Below, piece after piece: positions 34,752 to 43,870 of a stretch of 61,935 nucleotides of DNA; positions within the stretch are counted from its first letter, which is position 1; every line of letters starts with the position of its first letter. The position numbers and the translations under genes are program-made. The stretch spans positions 1 to 61,935 of the forward strand of contig CAUBPS010000015.1 in NCBI GenBank assembly GCA_958437935.1. The letters are read 5' to 3'. A model generated the notes under the pieces. That model was not told the DNA's origin. It worked only from the letters and a program-made list of their open reading frames with translations, and made no database searches. Source of the DNA: an uncultured Collinsella sp. Its GTDB lineage: Bacteria > Actinomycetota > Coriobacteriia > Coriobacteriales > Coriobacteriaceae.

Positions 34752-35423
34752 ATGGGTTCCATCAAAATCGCTCCGTCTGTCCTTTCGGCCGACATGGCCA
34801 ACCTCAAGGGCGAACTCGACAAGATCGCCGGTGCCGACTACGTGCACTTCGACGTCATGGACGGCCACTTTACCGGCAACCTCACCTTTGGCGTCGACAT
34901 CCTTAAGGCCGTCAAGCGCTCCACCGATGTACCGGTCGACGCACACCTGATGGTGTCGAACCCCGACGAGACGGTCGATTGGTACGCCGACGCCGGTGCC
35001 GACATGATCACCGTGCACTACGAGGCCTCCACGCACCTGCACCGCACGCTCACGCACCTGCAGCAGCGCGGCGTCAAGGCCGGCGTGGTGCTCAACCCCG
35101 CCACCCCCGTGTGCGTACTCGAGAGCATCATCGACGTCGTCGATATGGTGCTGCTGATGAGCGTGAACCCCGGCTTTGGCGGCCAGAGCTTTATCCCCGG
35201 TACCATTGCCAAGCTCCACGAGCTCAAGGCCATGTGCGAGCGCCACGGCGTGTCGCCCATGATCGAGGTCGATGGCGGTATCTCTTCCAAGAACATCACC
35301 GAGGTCGTCAAGGCTGGCGCCAACGTGCTCGTCGCCGGTTCCGCCGTATTTAAGTCCGAAGATCCCGCCGCCGAGGTTGCGCTGCTGCAGAAGCTGGGCA
35401 ACGAGGCTGCACAGGAGGCATAA
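34752..35423 (+). CDS. rpe: Ribulose-phosphate 3-epimerase
   Basis: 223 residues with the TIM-barrel opening IAPSVLSADMANL, metal-binding HFDVMDGHF, and MSVNPGFGGQSFIP, DGGIS motifs. It interconverts ribulose-5-P and xylulose-5-P in the pentose phosphate pathway. Confidence 0.94.
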   Translation: MGSIKIAPSVLSADMANLKGELDKIAGADYVHFDVMDGHFTGNLTFGVDILKAVKRSTDVPVDAHLMVSNPDETVDWYADAGADMITVHYEASTHLHRTLTHLQQRGVKAGVVLNPATPVCVLESIIDVVDMVLLMSVNPGFGGQSFIPGTIAKLHELKAMCERHGVSPMIEVDGGISSKNITEVVKAGANVLVAGSAVFKSEDPAAEVALLQKLGNEAAQEA

Positions 35424-35429
35424 ACCCTT

Positions 35430-36608
35430 ATGACCGCAGGTCAAAACCGCATACCCGTGAATCTTGACTACGCCGCCTCGACGCCCATGCGCGCCGAGGC
35501 GCGCCTTGCACAGCGTGAGTACGACGACAGCGAGCTTGCCGGCGTCAACCCCAACTCGCTGCACTCGCTTGGCCGCAAGGCCGCCGCACGCCTGGAAGTC
35601 GCCCGTCGCGATATCGCCCGCAGCTTTGGCGCACGCGTTCGCCCGTCCGAGATCATCCTTACCAACGGCGGCACCGAGGCCAACCAGCTGGCGCTGCTCG
35701 GTCTTGCCGAGGGCGCCCGTCAGCGCGATCGTAAGCGCGATCGCGTAATCGTTTCGGCCATCGAGCACGATTCGATTCTGGACAACCTGCCGCTGCTGCG
35801 TGCCGCCGGATTTACCGTCGACCTGGTGCAGCCCTGCCGCATGGGCTACATTGAGCCTGCCGCGCTTGTCGAGCTGCTAGGCGACGACGTGGCACTTGTA
35901 AGCATCATGGTTGCCAACAACGAGACCGGCGTGGTGCAGCCCATCCGCGAGCTTGCCGCGGCCGCGCATACCGTTGGCGCCCTGTTCCACACCGATGCCA
36001 TCCAGGGGTATCTGCATATTCCGCTCGATGTCACCGAGCTGGGAGTTGACGCCATGACCGTTGCCGCGCACAAGATCGGTGGCCCCGTGGCATCCGGCGC
36101 GCTCTACCTTAAGAACCGCACGCCGCTGCGCCCGCGCATCTTTGGCGGCGGACAGGAGGCCGGTCGTCGTGCCGGCACGCAGGACCTGCGCACGCAGCTG
36201 GCCTTTGCCGCTGCCGCCCGCACGCTGGTGCCCCATGTGGCCCAGGAGCGTGCGACGCTGCAAACCCTTTCCGACAAGCTCTACGCCACGCTTACGGCCC
36301 ACCCGCGCATTCACGCCACGATGGGCGACTACGCGCAGGCCGATCGTCTGCCGGGTATGGTTTCGATCTACGTCGACGGCATGGACTCCGAGGAGCTCAT
36401 CGTCAAGCTCGACGCCGCCGGCTTTGAGGTATCGGCAGGCTCGGCGTGCTCGAGCGGCAGTATGGACCCCAGCCACGTTTTGAGCGCGATGGGCATCGGT
36501 CGCGAGCAAGCTCTCGGCGCTCTTCGCATCTCGTTCGATGACCGCGTGAACCCAGCCGATCTGGACGACTTTGCCCAAGCGCTGCTGACGATCGTGGGTG
36601 CCGCATGA
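35430..36608 (+). CDS. Cysteine desulfurase (NifS/IscS family)
   Basis: 392 residues. PLP lysine in AAHKIGGPVASGAL and active-site cysteine in SAGSACSSG near residue 340; N-terminal NLDYAASTPM. Supplies sulfur for Fe-S or tRNA thiolation. The short loop around the cysteine indicates the IscS/NifS type I form. Overlaps the Nif3-like gene by 4 bases. Confidence 0.9.
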   Translation: MTAGQNRIPVNLDYAASTPMRAEARLAQREYDDSELAGVNPNSLHSLGRKAAARLEVARRDIARSFGARVRPSEIILTNGGTEANQLALLGLAEGARQRDRKRDRVIVSAIEHDSILDNLPLLRAAGFTVDLVQPCRMGYIEPAALVELLGDDVALVSIMVANNETGVVQPIRELAAAAHTVGALFHTDAIQGYLHIPLDVTELGVDAMTVAAHKIGGPVASGALYLKNRTPLRPRIFGGGQEAGRRAGTQDLRTQLAFAAAARTLVPHVAQERATLQTLSDKLYATLTAHPRIHATMGDYAQADRLPGMVSIYVDGMDSEELIVKLDAAGFEVSAGSACSSGSMDPSHVLSAMGIGREQALGALRISFDDRVNPADLDDFAQALLTIVGAA

Positions 36609-37414
36609 TCGTCGCCGAGCTCGAGCGCACTCTGCTGGCACGCTATCCAAAGACGGACGCCGAGCCCTGGGACCACGTAGGCTTATCCGTGGGCGACCCT
36701 GCCACCGAGATTGCCGGCGTGGCCTGCGCACTCGATGCGACCGAAGCCAATGTGCACCGTGCTTTCGAGGCCGGTGTCAACGTGCTGCTGACGCATCATC
36801 CTGTCTATATCAAGGCGCCCGAGGCGTTTTGTCCAGCGGATGCCACTCGCCCCCAGTGCAGCGCGGCACTCTATGAGGCGGCCCGTTGCGGCGTTAGCAT
36901 CATATCGCTCCACACCAACCTGGACCGCTCGAACGAAGCCCGTGTCTGCCTGAGCAAGCTGCTGGGTGCCGCACTCGTGAGCTCACTGGAGCACGTGGAC
37001 GACCCCGAGGCAACCGGCCTGGGCGCGCTTGCAACGCTCAACGACCCGTGCACGCTGCGCGATCTTGCCACCCGTGCTGCCACGGCCTTCGGCAGCGACC
37101 CGCGTGTGTGGGGCGAAGCCGATCGCCCGTGCCGCACCGTCGCCATTTTGGGCGGCTCCCTGGGCGACTTTGGAGAGCTCGCCATCGCCGCGGGCGCGGA
37201 CGTTGTCGTGACGGGCGAGGCGGGATACCACGTGGCGCAGGACCTCGCTCTGCGCGGTCTGGGCGTCATCTTGCTCGGCCACGACCGCTCTGAGGAGCCG
37301 TTCGTTGATATATTGATGAACTCTGCAGTTGACGCCGGGGTCAACCCCCGTCATGCGATTAAAATACTGAACCCTTGCCAATGGTGGACTGTGACAAAAG
37401 GAGAGAACTTATGA
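36605..37414 (+). CDS. Nif3-like dinuclear metal center protein (YqfO/DUF34 family)
   Basis: 269 residues. It begins ATGA over the desulfurase stop. Family features are EPWDHVGLSVGDP, VLLTHHPVYIK near residue 61, SLHTNLDRS and later TGEAGYHVAQDLALRG with GHDRSE, all residues that bind the two metal ions. The family was once called GTP cyclohydrolase I type 2, but its biochemical role is uncertain. Overlaps the next gene by 4 bases. Confidence 0.88.
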   Translation: MIVAELERTLLARYPKTDAEPWDHVGLSVGDPATEIAGVACALDATEANVHRAFEAGVNVLLTHHPVYIKAPEAFCPADATRPQCSAALYEAARCGVSIISLHTNLDRSNEARVCLSKLLGAALVSSLEHVDDPEATGLGALATLNDPCTLRDLATRAATAFGSDPRVWGEADRPCRTVAILGGSLGDFGELAIAAGADVVVTGEAGYHVAQDLALRGLGVILLGHDRSEEPFVDILMNSAVDAGVNPRHAIKILNPCQWWTVTKGENL

Positions 37415-38130
37415 GCGCCGGCGCTACGCTACTCAAGCTGCAACAGATCGATTTGGAGCTCGCCCGCAACAAGAGCGAACTTGCCAATATGCCGGAGCTC
37501 AAGGAGCTCGCTTCCAAGCGCAAGACCTATGTGAAGCTCAAGTCCGAGATGACCAAACTCTACGCCCAGCGCAAGGATCTGGACATTGAGCTCGACGATC
37601 TCAACACCACCGAGATTCAGACCAACAACGCCATCGAGGCCGCCAAGAAGCGCCACGTCGACGGCTCCGACTACCGCGAGGTTCAGGACCTGGAGAATGA
37701 ACTCGCCACCCTGGCCAAGCGTCTGGACAAGATTGAGCACACCCGCAAGGACGTCGTTGTCGCCCATAAGGAGGCGCTCGACCGCGAGGCCCGCGCACAG
37801 GCAATCATCGCCAAGTTCGAGGAGGGCGTAAAGGCCGATACCAAGGCCGCCCGCGCCAAGGCTGCCGACCTGCAGGCTCAGATTGACGCCGCTACTAAGG
37901 AGCGCACCGCGCTTGCTGCCACGCTACCGGCCGACGTGCTCACCGACTACGAGCGTCTGCTCAAGCAGTTCCGCGGCCTGGCCGTGGAGACCATCCAGGG
38001 CAACATCCCCACGGTCTGCCACACCGCGCTGCAGGCATCGTCCATGAGCGACCTCAACCATGACGGTAGCGAGATTACGCACTGCCCGTACTGCCACCGC
38101 CTCCTGGTGCTCCCGAGCAAGGAAGCTTAA
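37411..38130 (+). CDS. Zinc-ribbon coiled-coil protein (C4-type, CT398-like)
   Basis: 239 residues from the ATG at 37411 with AAAGGAGAG upstream. A long coiled coil (about residues 10-190) is followed by a C-terminal ribbon with a cysteine of TVCHTAL and the pair CPYC. Typically follows Nif3 in bacterial operons. Its role is not known. Confidence 0.85.
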   Translation: MSAGATLLKLQQIDLELARNKSELANMPELKELASKRKTYVKLKSEMTKLYAQRKDLDIELDDLNTTEIQTNNAIEAAKKRHVDGSDYREVQDLENELATLAKRLDKIEHTRKDVVVAHKEALDREARAQAIIAKFEEGVKADTKAARAKAADLQAQIDAATKERTALAATLPADVLTDYERLLKQFRGLAVETIQGNIPTVCHTALQASSMSDLNHDGSEITHCPYCHRLLVLPSKEA

Positions 38131-38133
38131 ACG

Positions 38134-39345
38134 ATGGCGGCACCCAACAATTCAATGCAACTTGAGGGAAAAACGATCCTGCTGGGCATTACCGGCGGGA
38201 TCGCCGCCTATAAGTCGTGCAATATCGTGCGCCTGTTGCAAAAGCGCGGCGCGCGCGTCAAGGTCGTTATGAGCAAGCATGCCACGGAGTTCGTGGGGCC
38301 GCTTACCTTCCGCGCACTCACCAATGAGCCGGTCGCGGTGGGCCTATTCGACGATCCCTCCGACCCCATCCACCACATTTCGCTGGCGCAGGAGCCCGAT
38401 CTGGTGGTCGTAGCGCCCGCGACGGCTAATATCATCGCCAAGATGGCCAACGGCATCGCCGATGACCTTATTTCCACCACGCTACTAGCCACACCGCGAC
38501 CCATCGTGATCGCACCCGCTATGAATAACGGCATGTGGAAGGCACCGGCGACGCAGGCCAACATGGCCACGTTGCGCGAGCGCGGTGTCCATGTGGTGGG
38601 TCCGGGCAGCGGCTACCTTGCCTGCGGCGACGTGGACACGGGACGCATGAGCGAGCCGGGAGACATCGTCGAGGCTGTCTGTGAGGTGCTCAACCCCGCG
38701 CCTCAGGACCTGGCGGGCAAGCGCGTCGTGATTACCGCCGGCCCCACGCACGAGCCGATCGACCCCGTGCGATTCATCGGCAACCGCTCTTCGGGCAAGA
38801 TGGGCATCGCCCTGGCGGGGGAGGCCGCACGCCGCGGTGCCGAAGTCACGCTCGTGTTGGGACCGACATCGCTCGATGTTCCCCGCGGCGTGGAGTGCGT
38901 GCGCGTGCAAACCGCCGCAGAGATGCTCCAGGCGGCACTGAGCGCCTTTCAGACGGCCGATGCGGCAATTTGTGCGGCTGCCGTCGCCGACTATACCCCG
39001 GCGGCCCCTGCCGACCATAAGCTCAAAAAGGTTAACGAGCGCCTGGATCGAATCGAGCTCGTCGAGACCGTTGACATCTTAGCCGAGCTTTCGCGTCAGA
39101 AGGGCGAGCGATGCGTGATCGGCTTTGCGGCCGAGACCGATAACGTTGTCGAGTACGCCGAGCGCAAATTGGCACGCAAAGGTTGCGATGCCATTATCGC
39201 CAACGATGTCTCACGCGCCGATTCGGGCTTTGGAACCGACACTAACAAGGCCTGGATTGTAAGCACAGCGGGCACGCAAGAACTCCCCGTGCTAACAAAA
39301 CCCCAGCTCGCAAATACAATTTTGGACTTGCTTCAAAATTTGTAA
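38134..39345 (+). CDS. coaBC: Bifunctional phosphopantothenoylcysteine decarboxylase/synthetase
   Basis: 403 residues. The N-terminal flavoprotein CoaC half has GGIAAYKSCNIVR and APAMNNGMW, and the CoaB half has ITAGPTHEPIDPVRF, NRSSGKMG and the lysine-rich LKKVNERLD. Converts 4'-phosphopantothenate plus cysteine to phosphopantetheine for CoA. The translation is uninterrupted and full length. Confidence 0.95.
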   Translation: MAAPNNSMQLEGKTILLGITGGIAAYKSCNIVRLLQKRGARVKVVMSKHATEFVGPLTFRALTNEPVAVGLFDDPSDPIHHISLAQEPDLVVVAPATANIIAKMANGIADDLISTTLLATPRPIVIAPAMNNGMWKAPATQANMATLRERGVHVVGPGSGYLACGDVDTGRMSEPGDIVEAVCEVLNPAPQDLAGKRVVITAGPTHEPIDPVRFIGNRSSGKMGIALAGEAARRGAEVTLVLGPTSLDVPRGVECVRVQTAAEMLQAALSAFQTADAAICAAAVADYTPAAPADHKLKKVNERLDRIELVETVDILAELSRQKGERCVIGFAAETDNVVEYAERKLARKGCDAIIANDVSRADSGFGTDTNKAWIVSTAGTQELPVLTKPQLANTILDLLQNL

Positions 39346-39354
39346 AAAAAGTTC

Positions 39355-39384
39355 TTGCACAAGGGCAAAGTTTCGGGTTAATAT
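39355..39384 (+). promoter_or_regulatory. Promoter of tRNA-Pro
   Basis: TTGCAC (39355-39360), 18-base spacer, TAATAT (39379-39384), about 43 bases before the tRNA. Confidence 0.6.
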
Positions 39385-39426
39385 ATTCTCTGTTGCGAGC
39401 GAGAGCAGAGCAACAAACAAAAGCTT

Positions 39427-39503
<77 letters not shown>

Positions 39504-39512
39504 GAAGTTTGC

Positions 39513-39545
39513 AGGTCAGGCACCTAGTGCCTGACCTTTTTTGTT
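39513..39545 (+). terminator. Terminator behind tRNA-Pro
   Basis: AGGTCAGGCAC and GTGCCTGACCT form an 11-base stem with a short loop, followed by a T-run. Confidence 0.88.
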
Positions 39546-39971
39546 TTAAGCAATTGCTTAATTTTGATTAAGCAACAGGACGCCTAAATCTAGCTGCGCG
39601 ATATTCGCTTTTTGCGGTTACTTGCGTGTTTTGCACACGCTTGAGCCGATTTATTACCGCGATGTGAATCTACATACGCGTAGCTGGTATACAGCCGAGT
39701 ACAGGCTGTATTTATCGCGGCGATTTACATAGGTATAACGACTGTAACGAACAAGCGTGTCGCTGTATTTATTCCAGTAGTTCACTTGATCGGTGGACAA
39801 GTGGGCTGTTGCAACGAAACGCCAAGCAGGATGGGCTCTATACGAGGACGCCGCAGAGGTAATGGCGGGGGAGTGCGGCAGGCGCTCTGAGAGCCGCTGT
39901 ATGACCCCATTTCTCCTCAACTCGATAACCTGTGCTATGAACCTCAACCCCCTTCGTTCTGCTGCTAAAAG
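39546..39971. other. Gene-free segment at the left edge of the pilin island
   Basis: No gene supported. The stretch is AT-rich with palindromic pieces (for example TACAGCC...GGCTGTA at 39699-39716) and then enters a fragment shared with the region behind pilin copy 2. No integrase or clear second copy of the tRNA-Pro 3' end is visible, so any integration event is old. Confidence 0.35.
39818..39947. repeat. Repeat behind pilin copy 1 (shared with 43689-43800)
   Basis: Blocks such as GCCAAGCAGGATGGGCTC and AATGGCGGGGGAGTGCGGCA, GCTCTGAGAGCCGCTGTATG are repeated, with small changes and a 20-base insertion in this copy, behind the second pilin gene. This shows that a whole segment, gene plus 3' flank, was duplicated. 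Confidence 0.7.
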
Positions 39972-39999
39972 AAAGGCCCGCGCAGGATAGCGCGGGCCT
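39972..39999 (-). terminator. Terminator of pilin copy 1
   Basis: AAAGGCCCGCGC-AGGATA-GCGCGGGCCTTT; read on the minus strand it is preceded by the gene and followed by TTTCTTTT. Confidence 0.75.
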
Positions 40000-40031
40000 T
40001 TATCCATATGTCAGCTTATAGGACAAACTGT

Positions 40032-41008
40032 CTAGAAACACCAAGCGGGAAACACGAAGTCGGTTGCCGTGTAGCCGTGGTTGCTCCAGTCACCGTTGCC
40101 ATGGACATAGCGGAAGTACTGGGAGCCATCCAGACATACGGAGCGAGTCCAGTGGCTAGAGCCGGACGAAGCCCCGGAAAATTTTTCCTGCGTCACGCCC
40201 TTGAAGGCGTAATACTCGTACTGGGAGCCGTCGGACTGGAGGTGCCCATTGGCCTGGAGGTTTCCGTAGACCTCGGTCGTCGAGAGCAGGAAGACCTTGT
40301 CGGTCGTGGCCGTCACGGTGCCGGGGTATGTGTCCAACTTGTTGTCGGTCATTTTCGTGACGGCTTTCGCCCTAGATTGGATCTCAGCCGGCAGGAGCGC
40401 CCAGAGGTCGCCGGAGTTGAGGCGGCCGCGCAGCTCGGAATGCTCCCATCCGCCGAAATTGTAATATGAGTCACTCATGCGCTGCTTGCACATTGCGCCG
40501 TTGGTCGCCTCAAATGTGAGTCCCGCCTTGCCGGTGCCGTCCGCGAGGTCGTCGTGGTTGATGCCGACGATGCGGTACTCGAGCGTCTCGCCATTGGTCA
40601 ACTTGACGGAGAATTTCGTCCCCGCATCCATCGCTGCCTTCGCCTTGGCGTATGCGGGAGAAGCCGTGCCATCCTTGGCGATGTCCTCGGCCACGGCCTT
40701 CTGCTCCTCGAGCGTCCAGTCCTTCGCGTCCTTGGCGACGGCCGCTTGGACGGTCGCGGAATCGGCCCCGGCGGAACCGCCGCCGGACGCTCCTCCGCTC
40801 TCGACGCCGCCGGTCGTCCCGTTGTTCACCGTGTTGCCGACCAGGTTGAACTGGTTTCGGATGGCACCGGCCACGCCGGGTCCCGCGAACACGATAACCA
40901 GACCGATGACCGCGATGATCAGGACGTACTCGATAATCGATTGGCCTCGGAGGCGGGCACCTCTAGGAGATACCCCCCCCCCCGAAGGTTAATTGCCGCT
41001 GCATGCAT
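40032..41008 (-). CDS. Flp-type pilin fused to DUF6273 domain, copy 1; out of frame by its G tract (predicted OFF)
   Basis: On the minus strand, ATG 41008 follows GAAGGGAG and reads eight codons up to CTT CGG, then enters a run of 11 G. In this frame translation stops after about 28 residues. With 9 or 12 G, the frame would continue into the pilin body at 40892 and end at 40032, giving about 324 residues: class III (Flp) prepilin motif GQSIIEY, a hydrophobic helix, a Gly/Ser linker, a helical DWTLEEQKAVAEDIAK segment, then a DUF6273-type domain (YRIVGINHDDL, GGWEHSELRGRLNS, KVFLLSTTEV) ending FPAWCF. I therefore treat it as a phase-OFF allele, not a decayed gene. Homopolymer length must be confirmed in reads. 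Confidence 0.6.
40973..40983 (-). repeat. Homopolymer tract of 11 C (11 G in the coding strand), putative phase-variation switch
   Basis: Eleven identical bases lie inside the 5' coding region of pilin copy 1. The corresponding tract in copy 2 (44827-44835) has nine. The difference of two bases shifts the frame. Long G/C homopolymers in coding regions undergo slipped-strand mispairing and are known phase switches in surface genes of other bacteria. Confidence 0.7.
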
Positions 41009-41355
41009 ATGCGACACTCCCTTCGCTCAGGGTTTGCAATACGAGCCGAGCGTAGGGCTATTCCATAATTCTGCTCCGGTCTTGCCGCAGCGGCAACGAT
41101 GACGGTAGGGGAGAAAACCGAGTGTCTTGGATGCAGTCAATTGCCCTCCCGAAGCCCTCGCACGGCTGCACCTCGTCGATATAGAGGCGATTGTGGGTGC
41201 CCCCCTTGTACCGCCCAATGTTTGTCAATCTTGCTCGAGTTCCCTGCGCCGGGTCTGGCAGCTGAACCAAAGGCATAAAGCGCAGAGTATACTGACGTTC
41301 GCATGAGAAACAACGCGATTCGAACTGTCTGTTCGCCCACGAGAAAGAATCGTCC
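41009..41355. other. Intergenic region with divergent start signals for the pilin copy 1 and the nuclease-like gene
   Basis: No gene supported. It holds the upstream signals of pilin copy 1 (minus) and of the gene at 41356 (plus). A minus-strand 104-codon ORF is open here but has no start signal and no recognisable family. TAGGGGAGAAAACCGAG near 41108 is shared with AAGGGAGAAAACCGAG near 45454, another sign of shuffled repeats in this island. Confidence 0.35.
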
Positions 41356-43512
41356 ATGAGCATATTCGACAAAGGCTTCGACCCGCTGCAGGAGATTCAG
41401 AGGGCCACTAAGACTGCCGGCGAGACGGCGACCAAGATTGCCGAGGGGGCATCTGGGATGGCGGTTGCGGCAAGCGCTGCGGTCGTGGGCACGGCGACTA
41501 CGGCGGGTGCAGCGATTGCAGAAGCGGCGAGCGGCGCGAAGGCCTCCCTCGACGAAAAAGAGGCCGAAAGACTCGATGCGGAGAAGGCGGAGTACGCGCC
41601 CAAGGTACAGGAAGCCCTGAGAGCGATTGAGGGCTCCCGCGCACAGGAGCTACTCGGCTCATTCCAGGAGTCTCCGCTTCCGTTGACGGAAGCCAATGCA
41701 GCCAAGGTGAAGTCAGCCTTTCCGATACCGAGGGAACAGACCGTCGTCTGGGCCGACGCTGAGTTCGACCTCAGGCCCAGCGGCATCGCCATGACCGAAA
41801 AGGGCGTCTACATCAAGGCAGATGCCGACGCGTTCGCCGTCCTGGGGAAGGAAAAGAGGCAGTCTCGGCTCTTCTACTTCGAGTGGGCGTACTTCGAGCC
41901 CGGCCCCTTCGCCTCCGACAGTGAAAGCAACCTTGCGCTCACCGTCGACGAAGCGTGCCGGGGCCAATTCGTATCCCGCTGCCGGGCAATCCGCGGCCTT
42001 GAGGATGACCGAGCCGCCGGCATCGACAGCGAGCTTGCCACGGTGGACGATACGGCGGTCAAAGCCGCGGCAGTCGCGGCGGCGGCGACCATCAACAGCA
42101 ACGGGGAGGTCTTCGTCGAGCAGCGGGCCGCGGTCAACAAACCTGCGGGCCACGGAGAGCTTGCCGAGGAGGCCAACAACATCATCGACAGGCTCCAGGG
42201 CCACCAGGCCGAGATTCTGGGGAGGGACAACGCGAAGAACGGCCCCGACCGAAGCGTCGATGGCGTTCTGATCCAGACCAAGTACTACAAGACGGCACGC
42301 GGCTCCCTCGAAGCATGCTTCGATCCGAGCAGCCATCAGTATCGCTACCTCACAGAAGACCGCACGCCGATGCAGCTCGAAGTCCCGAAAGACCAGTACC
42401 AGCAGGTGCTCCGCAGTTTCGAGAAGAAGATTAGCCAAGGCAAGGTCCCCGGCGTCAGCGACCCCAAGGACGCCGAGAAGATCGTCCGCAAAGGCAAGCT
42501 CACATACGACCAGGCGGTGAACCTCGCCAAGCCGGGAACGGCGGAATCGCTGAAGTATGATGCTGCAACCGGCGCGGTCACATGCTCCTGCGCATTCGGC
42601 CTGTCGTTTCTAGCGACGACGTTCATGGCGTACAGGGAGACCAGGGACATCACCGGTGCCGTCCAGGCGGGCATCGCCGCCGGCGTCCAGGTGTTCGGCC
42701 TGTCCTTCGCCCAGCACATGGTCGTCTCGCAGCTCTCCAGAACGGGGCTTTCCAACGCGTTGATGGCACCCAGCCAGGCGGTGGTCGGCGAGCTCGGATT
42801 CAAGACGTCCGCCACAATCGTCAACGGCCTGCGCGCCCTTACGGGCAAGACCGCCATCAGCGGTGCGGCCGCCTCCAAGCAGCTTGCGAAGATGCTAAGG
42901 GGCAACGCCGTCTCGGCAGCGGTGACTCTCGCCGTGTTCTCGGTCCCCGAGACCTACAAGCTCTTCCAGGGCAAGGCAAGTGGCGCCCAGTACGCCCAGA
43001 ACATGGCATGCCTCGCCACCTCGATCGCCGGGGGAATCGCCGGCGCCGCCGCGGCAGGTGTCGCGGCGGCGAAGGTCGGCGCCGTGGCCGGCACGGCGGT
43101 GTCGCCCGGCGAGGGGACCATCGTCGGTCTCGCGGGCGGCATGGTCGGCGGAACGGTCGGCACAGTGGCTGCGGGAGTAGTCGGCGGGATACTGTTCGAG
43201 GGCGACAGCGCGTCTTTTGGGCGGTACTTCAACGCCATGGTGTCGTGCATGGCGGTCGAGTACCTGCTCGACGGACGAGAGATGGATGAGCTGCTTGCCG
43301 TCCTAAACTGCGTAAAGCCGGAAGAGTTCAGGACGCTGATGGAGGAAACACTCTCATCGCGGGACCAAGAGGCGAAGGTCCGGGCGTTCCTTGTTCCGAT
43401 GTTCGATGAGACTGTGTCGCGCAGAGAGCGCTTCGCGCTTCCCACCAGCAGACAGATATCCGATGCCCTTGTCGAGTTCGAGCAGGATGCCGAGGAGAAA
43501 CCGACAGCTTAG
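41356..43512 (+). CDS. Large unknown protein with PH-like, PD-(D/E)XK-like and glycine-zipper regions
   Basis: 718 residues. The N-terminal about 80 residues are Ala/Gly-rich with a zipper-like GMAVAASAAVVGTATTAGAA. Residues about 125-190 look like a bacterial PH-type domain. Around residue 295-320, KNGPDRSVDGVLIQTKY has the D...(Q/E)xK pattern of PD-(D/E)XK nucleases (D-G-V-L-I-Q-T-K). Residues about 400-640 hold hydrophobic and glycine-zipper helices (IAGGIAGAAAAGVAAAKVGAVAGTAV). The combination suggests a membrane-inserting nuclease or toxin-like effector; no assigned family. It sits between the two pilin copies on the opposite strand, with high GC and good coding quality. Confidence 0.6.
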   Translation: MSIFDKGFDPLQEIQRATKTAGETATKIAEGASGMAVAASAAVVGTATTAGAAIAEAASGAKASLDEKEAERLDAEKAEYAPKVQEALRAIEGSRAQELLGSFQESPLPLTEANAAKVKSAFPIPREQTVVWADAEFDLRPSGIAMTEKGVYIKADADAFAVLGKEKRQSRLFYFEWAYFEPGPFASDSESNLALTVDEACRGQFVSRCRAIRGLEDDRAAGIDSELATVDDTAVKAAAVAAAATINSNGEVFVEQRAAVNKPAGHGELAEEANNIIDRLQGHQAEILGRDNAKNGPDRSVDGVLIQTKYYKTARGSLEACFDPSSHQYRYLTEDRTPMQLEVPKDQYQQVLRSFEKKISQGKVPGVSDPKDAEKIVRKGKLTYDQAVNLAKPGTAESLKYDAATGAVTCSCAFGLSFLATTFMAYRETRDITGAVQAGIAAGVQVFGLSFAQHMVVSQLSRTGLSNALMAPSQAVVGELGFKTSATIVNGLRALTGKTAISGAAASKQLAKMLRGNAVSAAVTLAVFSVPETYKLFQGKASGAQYAQNMACLATSIAGGIAGAAAAGVAAAKVGAVAGTAVSPGEGTIVGLAGGMVGGTVGTVAAGVVGGILFEGDSASFGRYFNAMVSCMAVEYLLDGREMDELLAVLNCVKPEEFRTLMEETLSSRDQEAKVRAFLVPMFDETVSRRERFALPTSRQISDALVEFEQDAEEKPTA

Positions 43513-43591
43513 CACGTTGCGCTCGACGGAATCGAAGAGGTAGGCATTCCTTGTATTCTTCCAGTCCCACGAATCGCTTTCCGGGGAGTCG

Positions 43592-43620
43592 GACTTGACT
43601 GCGATTTCGCACATCGCCAT
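43592..43620 (-). pseudogene. Nine-codon stub of a ribbon-helix-helix antitoxin
   Basis: On the minus strand, MAMCEIAVK and the 5' flank match the intact gene at 45146-45373, then the sequence diverges completely. It marks an end of a duplication. Confidence 0.55.
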
Positions 43621-43688
43621 GGTCGCTCCCGTCAACTCCGTCATCGAGGTGAGTCCATTATCCACCCACCGCATACTCCCTGAGCTCG

Positions 43689-43800
43689 AAACGCCAACCA
43701 GGATGGGCTCGTAATGGCGGGGGAGTGCGGCAGACGCTCTGAGAGCCGCTGTATGGCCCCATTTTTTTCCTCAAACTAGCCACCTGTGCCACGAACCTCA
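43689..43800. repeat. Repeat behind pilin copy 2 (shared with 39818-39947)
   Basis: Second copy of the segment behind pilin copy 1; it lacks a 20-base insertion found there. Confidence 0.7.
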
Positions 43801-43823
43801 AATTGTTCGAATAATCGCCAAAA

Positions 43824-43853
43824 GAAAAGCCCGCACAGCCTGTGCGGGCTTTC
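43824..43853 (-). terminator. Terminator of pilin copy 2
   Basis: AAAGCCCGCACAG-C-CTGTGCGGGCTTT; followed on the minus strand by T-rich TTTTCTTTT. Confidence 0.75.
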
Positions 43854-43870
43854 GGTATGAGCACACAGAA

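Noticed and set aside
39546..39800. Possible integrase or att site next to tRNA-Pro
   Set aside because: I could not find a second copy of the tRNA 3' end or any recombinase in the window.
41058..41372. Minus-strand ORF of 104 codons upstream of the nuclease-like gene
   Set aside because: No start signal or known domain; it overlaps the start of the gene at 41356.
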